This document shows positions 1 to 8,315 of a stretch of DNA of 64,000 bases, in pieces. Numbering within the stretch: position 1 is the stretch's first letter; each line of letters begins with the position of its first letter. Both the position numbers and the translations under genes were made by a program. The notes beneath the pieces are model-generated. The model was given only the letters and a program-made list of their open reading frames with translations, made no database searches and had not been told where the DNA came from. Source of the stretch: Pelagibius litoralis (GTDB lineage: Bacteria > Pseudomonadota > Alphaproteobacteria > Kiloniellales > Kiloniellaceae); NCBI RefSeq assembly GCF_011683915.1, contig NZ_JAAQPH010000003.1, positions 248,001 to 312,000 on the forward strand, in the 5' to 3' direction.

Positions 1-392
1 AACTGCCAGCTTTCCTGCTCGACATCCAGAAACCAGGGAATCAGGCCTGCCTGTACCACAGCGGCCGCACTGGCAATAAAAGTCCAACTCGGCAGCGCGC
101 AGAAGGTACCTGCTTCATAGCCACCGGGGCTTGCTGCATAGCTCTGCAACAGAAGCGTCAGACCAGCCGTACAGTTCGCGACCGTGACAATGCGTGAAGG
201 ATCCACGGCGTACTGCGCCGCCAGCCTGGCTTCGAACTGCAGCGCCAAAGGACCAAAATTCGTATACCAGCGGTTACGGTCGATCTCCTGCAGATAGGGC
301 AGCAGGGCCGATGCCGCCGGCAGGCTCGGTCGGTAACTTCGGTGAGTGAATCCGCCGACAGGCGTAGTGCTCATGACTTTCATACTCGGCAT
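1..392 (-). CDS. DegT/DnrJ/EryC1/StrS family aminotransferase, N-terminal part, cut by the window edge
   Basis: The complement reads from an ATG at 392 (alternative in-frame ATGs at 383 and 374) to the window edge without a stop, about 130 residues. The segment YTNFGPLALQFE and the later GLIPWFLDVE are typical of the PLP-dependent sugar aminotransferases that transaminate nucleotide-linked keto sugars for cell-surface polysaccharides. The catalytic lysine would lie in the missing C-terminal part, so activity cannot be judged. No clear Shine-Dalgarno sequence separates the three possible starts. It is divergent from the ABC ATPase gene. The exact sugar substrate is unknown. Confidence 0.75.
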   Translation of the reverse strand, partial: MPSMKVMSTTPVGGFTHRSYRPSLPAASALLPYLQEIDRNRWYTNFGPLALQFEARLAAQYAVDPSRIVTVANCTAGLTLLLQSYAASPGGYEAGTFCALPSWTFIASAAAVVQAGLIPWFLDVEQESWQ

Positions 393-565
393 ATCCAGGC
401 CACGTCGATCCGAAACAAATGCGGACAATATCAGACAGTCGGCATTAAATAATCCAAAACAAGCGTTTGTGTTGACCTCTGAGGCCCTTTGTTGACCCTG
501 CATAGGGGGCGGTGCTACCCATGGCTGGCGCCTCTCCGCCGCCGGCACCCCGAAGAAAGGCAAGC

Positions 566-1618
566 ATGAACAGCGAATCCCCCAGAGCTGGAGCCGTGGC
601 ACGACCCGATGGCGCGGCAGGCGGCCTTTCCGCCGCCGGCGCGATGCCCGACCAAGCGGTTTCCGTCAAAGGACTGACCAAAACCTATAAGGCCGCCGGC
701 AAGGCCCCCGCAAAGCTGGCCCTCAGCAGCGTCGATCTCGATATTCCCCGCGGCTCGCTGTTCGGCCTGCTGGGCCCCAACGGCGCCGGCAAATCGACCC
801 TCATCAACATCCTGGCCGGACTGGTGAACAAGACCGCCGGCAGCGCCACTGTCTGGGGCTACGACATCGACAAGGAGGCGCGCCAGGCGCGCGCCGCCAT
901 CGGGGTGGTGCCGCAGGAACTGAACGTCGATCCTTTCTTCACGCCCCGCGAGTTGCTGGAGCTTCAGGCCGGACTTTACGGCGTGCCGCCGGCCGAGCGC
1001 ATCAGCGACCAGATCCTGGCCGCCATGGGCCTGGCGGACAAAGCCGAAGCCTATGCCCGCACCCTTTCCGGCGGCATGCGCCGCCGCCTGATGGTGGCCA
1101 AGGCCATGGTGCACCAACCCCCCGTTCTGGTGCTGGACGAGCCCACCGCCGGCGTGGATATCGAACTGCGCCAGCAGCTCTGGGCCAATGTACGCGAGCT
1201 GAACCGCGCCGGCACCACGGTGCTGCTGACCACCCACTATCTGGAAGAAGCCGAAGAACTCTGCGACCGCATCGCCATCATCAACCACGGCAAGGTGATT
1301 GCCTGCGACCGCACCGAAAGCCTGCTGGCGCGCCTCGACAACAAGGCGCTGACGCTGATCTTCGACCGCGACCTGCCGGACATCCCGCCGGCGCTGGCGC
1401 CCTTCAGCCCGGAACAGACCGCCGCCCGGCGTCTGCTGTTCCGCTATCACGCCAGCGACAGCCCGGTGCCGCAGATCCTGGATGCGGTCTGCGGGGCCGG
1501 CCTTTCGGTGATCGACATGTCGACCGAGGAAACCGACCTGGAAGACATCTTCCTGCAGCTCACCCGCGGCGCCCATGACGGGGACACCCATGATGGGAAC
1601 AGCGGGACAGCGGCCTGA
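566..1618 (+). CDS. ABC-2 type exporter ATP-binding protein (orphan)
   Basis: A 350-residue nucleotide-binding protein with Walker A GPNGAGKST, signature LSGGMRRR, Walker B LVLDEPTAG and a following TTHYLEEAEEL switch region. This is the pattern of DrrA/NodI/CcmA-like ATPases that drive ABC-2 exporters of drugs, lipids or polysaccharide. The chosen ATG at 566 follows AGAAAGG at 554-560; a GTG at 512 would add 18 poorly conserved residues. The C-terminal ~90 residues after the ATPase core resemble the regulatory extension of this family. No ABC-2 permease is adjacent: the downstream gene is a lipoprotein hydrolase. The membrane partner must be elsewhere, or the window edge hides it. Confidence 0.85.
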   Translation: MNSESPRAGAVARPDGAAGGLSAAGAMPDQAVSVKGLTKTYKAAGKAPAKLALSSVDLDIPRGSLFGLLGPNGAGKSTLINILAGLVNKTAGSATVWGYDIDKEARQARAAIGVVPQELNVDPFFTPRELLELQAGLYGVPPAERISDQILAAMGLADKAEAYARTLSGGMRRRLMVAKAMVHQPPVLVLDEPTAGVDIELRQQLWANVRELNRAGTTVLLTTHYLEEAEELCDRIAIINHGKVIACDRTESLLARLDNKALTLIFDRDLPDIPPALAPFSPEQTAARRLLFRYHASDSPVPQILDAVCGAGLSVIDMSTEETDLEDIFLQLTRGAHDGDTHDGNSGTAA

Positions 1619-1631
1619 CGACGCGGCGGCC

Positions 1632-2732
1632 ATGACCCGATCCCGGCCAACCCGCCTCCTCTTGTGCTGTCTGTTGCTTGCACTCGGTGCCTGTGCGCCA
1701 CGGCTGGCGCCTCCCGGCCCTGGTTTGCAAAACCCGGAAAGCCCTGTCGCGCAGATCTCCGGGGACCGTTTCGTCACCGCCGACGGCCTGACCCTGCCGC
1801 TGCGTTCCTGGGAACCGCCGGCGGACAAGGCGCCCCACGGGGTGATCCTGGCCCTGCACGGCTTCAACGACTACTCGGAGGCCTTCTCCCTGCCCGGACC
1901 GGCCCTGGCACAGGCCGGCCTGCTGGTCTACGCCTACGACCAGCGCGGCTTCGGCACGGCGCCCCATACCGGGCTCTGGGCCGGGATCGACCGCCTGACC
2001 GGCGACCTGAGCGACGCGGCGGCGCTGCTGCAAGAACGCCATCCGGACCTGCCGCTGTTCCTGCTCGGCGAGTCGATGGGCGGGGCCGTGGTGCTGGCGG
2101 CACTAGCCGGCGCGAACCCGCCGCAGGCCGAAGGTGTCATCCTGGCGGCGCCGGCGGTCTGGGCCCGCTCCACCATGCCCTTCAGCCAGCGCGCCGCCCT
2201 CTGGCTCGGCGCCAGGCTGTTTCCCTGGGCCCGCTTCAGCGGCAGCGGCCTGGGCATCCAGGCCTCCGACAACATAGAGATGCTGCGCGGTCTCGGCCGC
2301 GACCCGCTGTTCATCAAGAAAACCCGGGTCGACGCCATCTACGGCCTGGTGAACCTGATGGACGCGGCCCTGCAGGCCGCCCCGTCGATCGACCAGGACG
2401 CGCTGCTGCTCTACGGCGAACGCGACGAGGTGGTGCCGGCAGAACCGACCTATGCCCTGTGGCGCAGCCTGCCGCCCGAGGCCGCCGCCCGCCAGCGCCG
2501 CGCCCTCTATGCCGAAGGCTGGCACATGCTGCTGCGCGATCTGCAGGCCGGGGTGGTGATCGACGATATCGCCGCCTGGACCCGCGACCGCCAGGCGCCC
2601 CTGCCGTCGCAGGCCGAGGCCTATGCCGCCGCCGCCCTGGCGAAAGACGGCGGGACGGCAGACCCCGAGACTGAAAACGCGACCGAAAACGAAACCGCCG
2701 CCGCCGGGGGCTGCGCCGCGCCCGCCTGCTGA
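1632..2732 (+). CDS. Lipoprotein alpha/beta hydrolase, lysophospholipase family
   Basis: A 366-residue protein. It begins with a lipoprotein signal (hydrophobic residues 9-19 and the lipobox LGAC, with Cys21 as the lipidated residue), which supports the ATG at 1632 over an in-frame upstream codon at 1575 that would overlap the ABC gene. Serine hydrolase features are visible: oxyanion region ALHGFND, nucleophile elbow GESMGG (Ser148), acid region YGERDEVVP and base region EGWHML. This is the monoacylglycerol lipase/lysophospholipase (Hydrolase_4) pattern, here predicted to be membrane-anchored. The tail after about residue 325 is low-complexity, rich in Ala and Glu, and ends with two Cys. It follows the ABC ATPase by 13 bp and is probably cotranscribed. 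Confidence 0.82.
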   Translation: MTRSRPTRLLLCCLLLALGACAPRLAPPGPGLQNPESPVAQISGDRFVTADGLTLPLRSWEPPADKAPHGVILALHGFNDYSEAFSLPGPALAQAGLLVYAYDQRGFGTAPHTGLWAGIDRLTGDLSDAAALLQERHPDLPLFLLGESMGGAVVLAALAGANPPQAEGVILAAPAVWARSTMPFSQRAALWLGARLFPWARFSGSGLGIQASDNIEMLRGLGRDPLFIKKTRVDAIYGLVNLMDAALQAAPSIDQDALLLYGERDEVVPAEPTYALWRSLPPEAAARQRRALYAEGWHMLLRDLQAGVVIDDIAAWTRDRQAPLPSQAEAYAAAALAKDGGTADPETENATENETAAAGGCAAPAC

Positions 2733-2888
2733 GGTTTCTTTCGAACGCTATCGCTTTTTTCGGCGCCAGCCCGCTGCGACGTCAGTCGCAAGACCAAAGG
2801 ATTCCTCTGCAAAGCCCTTTGCGCCCGCCCCCGCAATGCAGTATTGTCGCCGCGCTCAGGGGAAGCCGGAAGCCCGCTTCCCCCTAGA

Positions 2889-2965
<77 letters not shown>

Positions 2966-3079
2966 GAGCCCCCAAGAACTTCGCAATGTACCACTGGCGC
3001 CGCGAGCGCTGGAAAACGCTCCTCGCGAGGATGGGGAGGGCGCCAGGCGACCGTCCATAATGACGACCCTCCGTCGCCC

Positions 3080-3952
3080 TTATGCCGCGCCCCTCGCGGC
3101 GCGGTACATCAGATAACCCCCGGGCAAGGCGCCCAGATACATCAGTATGCCGTACATGGCGGCAGGCAGGGCGATGACCGGCAGCGCTTCCGGCCCGGCG
3201 TGCAGGATGCCGGCCAGGGTGATGGCCACGGTGCTGTTCTGAATACCTGTTTCCATGCCGATGGCCGCGCGGTCCGGGACCGGCAGGCCGATGACGCGGG
3301 CGATGATCCAGCCGAGGGCCAGCAGGCACAGCACCATCAAAGCCGTCATCGGGGCCAAGGTGGTCCAGTTGGCGACCAGAACGTCCCAGGATGCGGCAAC
3401 CGCACCGATGACGATGACCACAAAGAGAACCGCGGCAACAAAGGAAAGCACCGGTTCGATCCGACCGGCCAGACCGGTCGCGACCGCCCGGATGATCATC
3501 CCGATCGCCACGGGCACCGCCGTGATGGCAAACATCGTCAGGGCAAGACCGGTGACATTGATGGTCGCGTCGCCGGTATCCAGGAACAGCCCGGCCCAGA
3601 ACACGACCAGCAAAGGCACGGTGATGACCGACAGAAGGCTGATCAGCCCGGTCAGGGAGATGGAGAGCGCCAGCGTGCCGCCCACCAGCTTGGTCAGGAT
3701 GTTCGAGGTCACACCGCCTGGGCTGGCCGCCAACAGCATGAACCCAAAGGCGAGTTCACCGCTGACCCCGAAGGCAATCACAAAGCCATAAACGATGATC
3801 GGCAGCAGGACGACCTGGGCAAACAGGCCCGCGACCACGGCGCGGGGTTGGCGGATAATACGGGCGAAATCGGCGACCGTCAGGCCGAGACCCAAGGACA
3901 GCATGATGATGCCCAGGGACACCGGCAGAAAAACTGAAACAACTAAATCCAC
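3080..3952 (-). CDS. Bile acid:sodium symporter (BASS) family transporter
   Basis: About 290 residues, largely hydrophobic, with eight to ten predicted membrane segments. The start is a GTG preceded by a GAGAG stretch. The N-terminal segment FLPVSLGIIMLSLGLGL and the central LLAASPGGVTSNILTKL are typical of the BASS/SBF family, which imports organic anions with Na+. The segment METGIQNSTVAITLA is the other conserved crossover motif. Substrates in bacterial members include pantoate, keto acids and sulfonates, and sequence alone does not decide. The gene lies alone between an intact tRNA-Arg and a decayed copy of its 3' half, which suggests it may have arrived with an insertion at the tRNA. Confidence 0.85.
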   Translation of the reverse strand: MDLVVSVFLPVSLGIIMLSLGLGLTVADFARIIRQPRAVVAGLFAQVVLLPIIVYGFVIAFGVSGELAFGFMLLAASPGGVTSNILTKLVGGTLALSISLTGLISLLSVITVPLLVVFWAGLFLDTGDATINVTGLALTMFAITAVPVAIGMIIRAVATGLAGRIEPVLSFVAAVLFVVIVIGAVAASWDVLVANWTTLAPMTALMVLCLLALGWIIARVIGLPVPDRAAIGMETGIQNSTVAITLAGILHAGPEALPVIALPAAMYGILMYLGALPGGYLMYRAARGAA

Positions 3953-4050
3953 AATACGACTCTCAAAGATTGACGACCAGCGGCGACTGGGAGCGTCCGT
4001 ATCGATGGATCGGGACGCTTTGTCAAATGGGATATTGCACCCCGTCGCAT

Positions 4051-4097
4051 CTCTCCGCAGGCGGAGATCACAAGTCCGAATCCCGCCGGGTCCACCA
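4051..4097 (+). pseudogene. Degenerate 3' half of tRNA-Arg (CCG)
   Basis: These 47 bases align without gaps to the 3' 47 bases of the intact tRNA-Arg at 2889-2965 with 10 differences, including the T-arm core (CGAATCC), the 3' acceptor strand CGGGTCC and a terminal CCA. No matching 5' acceptor strand or D-arm is visible upstream, so it cannot fold as a tRNA. It is either a decayed duplicate or the far-end copy left by integration at the tRNA 3' end. Confidence 0.75.
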
Positions 4098-4138
4098 AAC
4101 TTCCCAAAGACTTATACGAAAACCGCGTCACCGCGGCT

Positions 4139-4855
4139 TCACCAAACGCTCTTGGCGATCAGCACGATGGCGCTGGCGCCGGCGACGATGAGCATGACGG
4201 CACGCGCGAGAGACTCTGAGATCAGCTGGCGGCCGATATGGGCCAGGCCGTAGCCCAGGATCAGGCCGGGCAGCATCGACAGGCCGATAAGCAATTGCGG
4301 CTCACGAAAGATGCCCTCCAGATACAGCGAGACCAGGGAGAGGATGCTGGCGATGACGAAGATCAGGGCAATGGTCGCCCGGGCCGTGGCATGGGCAGCG
4401 CGCTGATAGAGCACCACCAGGGGCGGGCCATGGATGCCCGAGATGGTACCCATCAGGCCGGCGGCAAACCCGCCGGCGCCATAGAGGGCCGGTGAAGCCG
4501 CCAGCGCCAGGCCGAGCTGACCGACGATGAGGGCAAGCAGCACGATGCCGCCGAAGACCAGGCCGAACCAGGTGGGCGGCAGCGCACCGAGCAGCAGGGC
4601 ACCAGCGACGGTGCCGACGCAAAGCCCAGGCAGCAGCGTGGCCAGGCCCTGGCGGTCGATATGCCGCCGGGCCTCCACCGCCATGGCAATCGACAGGAAC
4701 ATCATGACGAAGAGCGACGGCCCCGGTGCGTAGGTGAGATCGATGAGCACCAGCAGCGGCACCGCGATCATGGCGAAACCGATACCGGCGGAGGCCTGAA
4801 CGAAGGCGGCGAAGCAGACCACCAGGTTCGCCAGCAGCAGTTCGACGGTGGCCAT
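4139..4855 (-). CDS. cuyZ: TauE/SafE family sulfite exporter, probable CuyZ
   Basis: A 238-residue membrane protein with about seven to eight hydrophobic segments. It starts with MATVELLLANLVV and shows the family motif FVQASAGIGFAMIAVPLL in the first helix pair, with the second-half counterpart GFAAGLMGTISGIHGPPLV. TauE/SafE proteins export sulfite, sulfonates or related anions. A GTG at 4876 overlaps the stop of the upstream gene by four bases (GTGA) and is an alternative coupled start. The gene directly follows a CuyA-like sulfo-lyase. In known cysteate degraders such as Ruegeria pomeroyi a TauE-like protein (CuyZ) sits beside CuyA and removes the sulfite released. The symbol rests on this context. 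Confidence 0.75.
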   Translation of the reverse strand: MATVELLLANLVVCFAAFVQASAGIGFAMIAVPLLVLIDLTYAPGPSLFVMMFLSIAMAVEARRHIDRQGLATLLPGLCVGTVAGALLLGALPPTWFGLVFGGIVLLALIVGQLGLALAASPALYGAGGFAAGLMGTISGIHGPPLVVLYQRAAHATARATIALIFVIASILSLVSLYLEGIFREPQLLIGLSMLPGLILGYGLAHIGRQLISESLARAVMLIVAGASAIVLIAKSVW

Positions 4856-4872
4856 CGTGGCGAGAGAACCGA

Positions 4873-5922
4873 TCACGACGGCCCGCCTGACGACGAACCC
4901 TCGGTCAGTTGGCCGGCATAGCCGAAGAGCGCCGGCTGGCCGCCGGTATGCCAGAACAGGATGCGCCGGCCCGCCAGCCCGCCGGTCTCGTTCAGTTGGA
5001 TCAGAGCCGCCATGACCTTGCCGGTGTAAACCGGGTCGAGGAACAGTCCCTCGCGCTGCGCCGTCAGCCGGATTGCCCCGACCGTCGCGTCGTTCAGGCG
5101 GCCATAGCCCGGCGCGAGGCTGCCGTCGAAAAGCCGGAAGTCGCTGTCCGCCAAAGAGAGAGACAGACCCATCAGCTTGCAAAGATCGTCGGCCCGCTGT
5201 TTCACTCGCGCGGCCTGGATGTCTGCCGCACGGCGCACGCAGATCCCGCTGACGGGGATGTCCAGGCCCAGCGCGCGCAGGCCGACCAAAAGACCGACGT
5301 GGGTTGCCGCGGAGCCCGAGGCGATGACGATCTCGTCGAACGGCTCTATGGTTTCGACCTGCATAGACAATTCGATAGCCGCAGAAGCATAACCTAACGC
5401 ACCCAATGGAGGATGACCGGCGCCCAGCGGGATGATATAGGGGCTGCGTCCTTCGCCGCGCAATCGCTCCGCAATGGCCCCAACCGCGGCGTCGGCGCCG
5501 GCCTCATTCTCGCCCTCGGGAAAGCTGTGCAGAGTGGCGCCGAGCAGGCGGTCGAGCAGCACGTTGCCGTTGTTGCGGTAGAGATCGTCGACATCCGTAA
5601 CGCGCTCCTCCAGCTGGATATGACAGTCCATGCCGAAGCGCCCCGCCATGGCCGCGGCCGTGCGCACATAATTCGACTGAACGGCACCGGTGATGAGGAC
5701 CGTGTCGGCCTCTTCGGCCAGGGCGGCGCCGAGATAGAACTCAAGCTGGCGCACCTTGTTGCCGCCGAACCCGATCCCGGTGCAGTCGTCGCGCTTCACA
5801 AAGAGGGAAAGGTCCAGATCGCCGCCCAGGTTGGCCAGGGGTTCCAGCGGCGTCGGCAGGTGGGCGACGGCGGCGCGCGGAAAGCGGGCGAGCGATTCCT
5901 TCAGACGATCAACGGCGTTCAT
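4873..5922 (-). CDS. cuyA: PLP-dependent D-cysteine desulfhydrase family enzyme, probable L-cysteate sulfo-lyase
   Basis: A 349-residue fold-type II PLP enzyme. KRDDCTGIGFGGNKVRQLEF carries the PLP lysine (K56) and TGAVQSNYVR follows at 79-88, the pattern of the ACC deaminase/D-cysteine desulfhydrase family. L-cysteate sulfo-lyase (CuyA), which splits cysteate into pyruvate, ammonium and sulfite, belongs to the same family and cannot be separated by motif alone. I prefer CuyA because the next gene is a TauE/SafE sulfite exporter whose start overlaps or nearly touches this stop. Length is normal for the family. The alternative is D-cysteine desulfhydrase, which releases sulfide and needs no sulfite exporter. 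Confidence 0.72.
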   Translation of the reverse strand: MNAVDRLKESLARFPRAAVAHLPTPLEPLANLGGDLDLSLFVKRDDCTGIGFGGNKVRQLEFYLGAALAEEADTVLITGAVQSNYVRTAAAMAGRFGMDCHIQLEERVTDVDDLYRNNGNVLLDRLLGATLHSFPEGENEAGADAAVGAIAERLRGEGRSPYIIPLGAGHPPLGALGYASAAIELSMQVETIEPFDEIVIASGSAATHVGLLVGLRALGLDIPVSGICVRRAADIQAARVKQRADDLCKLMGLSLSLADSDFRLFDGSLAPGYGRLNDATVGAIRLTAQREGLFLDPVYTGKVMAALIQLNETGGLAGRRILFWHTGGQPALFGYAGQLTEGSSSGGPS

Positions 5923-6019
5923 GGCCAGGGGTTCCTGTTGCGGGCCCCGACTTCTGCGCGACCGTTAGGGCTGGATCCCGTTCATAGCAGATGCACGGCT
6001 GATAAAGAAACCGCCAGCC

Positions 6020-7531
6020 CTAAAACCCGCGCCCCGCCTTGCCGTAGAACCACTCCCGGGGATAGGGATACCACCAGTCCTGCACCTTGGGGTCGGCGTC
6101 GACGATCACCATCTTGGACTGGCGGAAGGCGTCAAGGCCGTGGCGGCCCAGCTCCCGCCCCATGCCGGAAAGCTTCCAGCCGCCGAAGGGCAGGGCGTCG
6201 TTGTCGATCAGCGGATTGTTCACCCAGACCATGCCGGCCTCCAGCGTCTCGGCGGCCCGCTGCGCCTCGGCCAGATCGCCGGTGAAGATGCTGGCGCCGA
6301 GCCCGAAGTCGGAGCAATTGGCCAGGTCCAGCGCCTCCGCCAGGCTGGCGACCTTGCAGACCGCGGCGACCGGACCGAAGACCTCGCCGCGCATCACCGC
6401 CATCTCCGGCGTGACACCGGTGAGGACGGTGGGCTCGTAGTACCAGCCGGTGTTCAGCGCCGGCGGCACGCGCCCGCCGCAGGCAAGCGTCGCGCCCTCG
6501 GCCCGCGCCGCCTCGACCAGGCCGGCCACGCGTTCGCGCGCCGCTTCGCTGACCAGGGGGCCGATCTCGCTTTCGTCCAGGCCGTAGCCGACCCGGAGAT
6601 TCCTGGTCGCGGCGACAAATCCCTCGACGAAGGCGTCGTGAATTTTCTCATGCACGAAAAACCGCTCCGCCGAGGTGCAGACCTGGCCGGAGAGGTGAAA
6701 GGCAGCGGTGACCGAACCGGCAATGGCGACATCCAGGGGTGCGTGCTCGCTGACGATCAGGGCGTCGTTGCCGCCGGCCTCGATGATGCAGGGCTTCATC
6801 AGTTCGGCGCAGGCAACCGCCACCCGCCGCCCGGCGGCGAGGCCGCCGGTGAAGGCAACCACCTGAACCGCCGGCTGGCGGATCAGCGCCTGGGCGGTTT
6901 CGCCGTCGCCGGTGATGCAGGACACCAAGCCCTCGGGCAGCAGGCGGAAATGCTCCATGAACTTCAGGGTGCAGAGCGAGGTCGCCTCCGCCGGTTTCAC
7001 GATGCAGGCATTGCCCGCCGCCAGGGAAGCCGCCAGGGTCCAGCACATCAGCAGGATCGGAAAGTTGAAGGGCATGATGTGGGCGCTGACACCGTAGGGC
7101 TCGTAACGCGCATACTGGAAGGAACCTGCCTGGGTGGTCCCGGCGATCCTGCCGGCCTCGTCGCGCGCCATCTCGGCGAAGTAGCGGAACACGGCACCGG
7201 CGTTGGCCAGCTCCCCCGTCGCCTCGGGATAGGGCTTGCCCATCTCACGCACCATCAGCTGGGCGACATCGTGAAAGTCGCTGCTCTCGATGGCATCGGC
7301 GAGGCCGTGCAACAGGACGGCGCGCGCCTTCGCGTCTCTTTGCCGCCAGTCGCGCTGTGCCTCGGCCGCGGCGGCAGCTACCCGTGCAACCTCCGCTGCA
7401 TCGCAAAGGGCAATACGGCCCACCGGTTCCAGCTTGCCGGGGTCGACGATCTCACGCTCCGCCCGGGTCGTTGCAGCCACGAAGTCGTTGCCGCTGAAGA
7501 TCTGTCGGGCAAAGGGGTCGAATGCCGCCAT
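6020..7531 (-). CDS. NAD(P)-dependent aldehyde dehydrogenase
   Basis: A 503-residue ALDH-superfamily enzyme of full length. The Rossmann and cofactor region HIMPFNFPILLMCWTLAASLAAGNACIVKPAE, the general base in EAGGND (E251) and the nucleophile in SGQVCTSAERF (C285) are all present. The start ATG at 7531 is preceded by GAGAGGAAG. The closest general types are betaine-aldehyde, gamma-aminobutyraldehyde and succinate-semialdehyde dehydrogenases. It is the last gene of a minus-strand operon containing a polyamine-type ABC importer, so oxidation of an amino-aldehyde derived from an imported amine is the likely job. That substrate is inference. Confidence 0.88.
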   Translation of the reverse strand: MAAFDPFARQIFSGNDFVAATTRAEREIVDPGKLEPVGRIALCDAAEVARVAAAAAEAQRDWRQRDAKARAVLLHGLADAIESSDFHDVAQLMVREMGKPYPEATGELANAGAVFRYFAEMARDEAGRIAGTTQAGSFQYARYEPYGVSAHIMPFNFPILLMCWTLAASLAAGNACIVKPAEATSLCTLKFMEHFRLLPEGLVSCITGDGETAQALIRQPAVQVVAFTGGLAAGRRVAVACAELMKPCIIEAGGNDALIVSEHAPLDVAIAGSVTAAFHLSGQVCTSAERFFVHEKIHDAFVEGFVAATRNLRVGYGLDESEIGPLVSEAARERVAGLVEAARAEGATLACGGRVPPALNTGWYYEPTVLTGVTPEMAVMRGEVFGPVAAVCKVASLAEALDLANCSDFGLGASIFTGDLAEAQRAAETLEAGMVWVNNPLIDNDALPFGGWKLSGMGRELGRHGLDAFRQSKMVIVDADPKVQDWWYPYPREWFYGKAGRGF

Positions 7532-7551
7532 GCCGTGCTTCCTCTCTCCGC

Positions 7552-7896
7552 TCAGCGGATCATATAGACCTTGCGTACTGTCTCCCGCACCGCGCAGGTA
7601 CCCGCCCAACCGGCGGGAAAGAAGGCGATGGTATCCGGTTCGATCTCGATCACCTCGCCGTTGTCATGGGTGTAGGTGCAGCGGCCCAGCAGGAAGTGAC
7701 AGAACTCGTCGCGCTCCACCTCGCAACGCCAGGTCCCGGGAGTGCAGACCCAGATGCCGGATTCCGGCGACCCCTCCGGTCCTTTATGGAGCAGGCGGCC
7801 CGAGGTGACGGAGCGCCCCTCGATCATGGTCGGGATCGGGCCCCAATCGACCAGATCATCGACCTCCACCGGGTTCTGTAAAACAGCAGCCTTCAT
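7552..7896 (-). CDS. Cupin domain protein (DUF861/Cupin_3 type), copy 1
   Basis: A 114-residue single-domain cupin whose ATG at 7896 follows GAAGGA at close spacing. Conserved blocks are SGRLLHKG, GIWVCTPGTW, ERDEFCHFLLGR and FFPAGWAGTC, matching the small cupin family related to (S)-ureidoglycine aminohydrolase. Such proteins often act as metal-binding accessory or isomerase-like enzymes in amine and ureide degradation operons; no reaction can be assigned here. It is a clear paralogue of the gene immediately upstream, with which it shares the blocks WVCTPGxWR and HFLxGR and the C-terminal VYMxR. Confidence 0.8.
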   Translation of the reverse strand: MKAAVLQNPVEVDDLVDWGPIPTMIEGRSVTSGRLLHKGPEGSPESGIWVCTPGTWRCEVERDEFCHFLLGRCTYTHDNGEVIEIEPDTIAFFPAGWAGTCAVRETVRKVYMIR

Positions 7897-7922
7897 GACA
7901 GTCCTTCTTTCACCACAACGCT

Positions 7923-8315
7923 TCAGCGCAGCATGTAGACACTGCGGATGGTTTCGAACACCTCGACCGTCCCGCTCCAGCCTTCCGGGAAGTGCACCAG
8001 GGTTCCGGCGCCGACCTCGATGGGCTCGCCCTCGCTTGGCCGGTAAACCGCGCGCCCGGCGAGGAAGTGGCACATCTCGTCGCGCGGCAGGGTCAGGCGC
8101 CAGCTGCCCGGCGTGCAGACCCAGAGGCCCGCTTCGGGCAGGCCGTTGTCGCCTTTCCACAACAGCCTTCCGCGATTCTGGGAACGGCCGTCGAGAGGCT
8201 CCAGATGGCCGCCCCAGTCGCGCAGGTCGCGGTCATAGGTCGAGGCGCCGTGAATGTGCGGCGCGGAGGAATCCAGGCCGCTGGCGGCGGCAGGCTTCTC
8301 AGCCGGTTCAGCCAT
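7923..8315 (-). CDS. Cupin domain protein (DUF861/Cupin_3 type), copy 2
   Basis: A 130-residue cupin, tandem paralogue of the gene at 7552-7896. Visible blocks are NRGRLLWKGD, GLWVCTPGSWR, PRDEMCHFLAGRAVY, HFPEGWSGT and a terminal VYMLR. It has a longer, Ala/Pro-rich N-terminus than copy 1. Its start overlaps the end of the glycosyltransferase gene by eight bases, so the two are translationally linked. The pair might form a heterodimer or act on successive intermediates; that is inference. Confidence 0.8.
   Translation of the reverse strand: MAEPAEKPAAASGLDSSAPHIHGASTYDRDLRDWGGHLEPLDGRSQNRGRLLWKGDNGLPEAGLWVCTPGSWRLTLPRDEMCHFLAGRAVYRPSEGEPIEVGAGTLVHFPEGWSGTVEVFETIRSVYMLR

Noticed and set aside
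1575-1631. Upstream start for the lysophospholipase gene, overlapping the ABC gene
   Set aside because: The later start gives a proper lipoprotein signal with lipobox; the extension would bury it inside the protein.
515-1867. Long minus-strand open frame (450 codons) opposite the ABC ATPase and hydrolase genes
   Set aside because: It runs opposite two genes with clear motifs, has low-complexity composition, and no family features; it is a GC-rich antisense artefact.
3000-3030. Inverted repeat after tRNA-Arg as terminator
   Set aside because: GC-rich arms are present, but no T-run follows and the stem is interrupted; evidence too weak.
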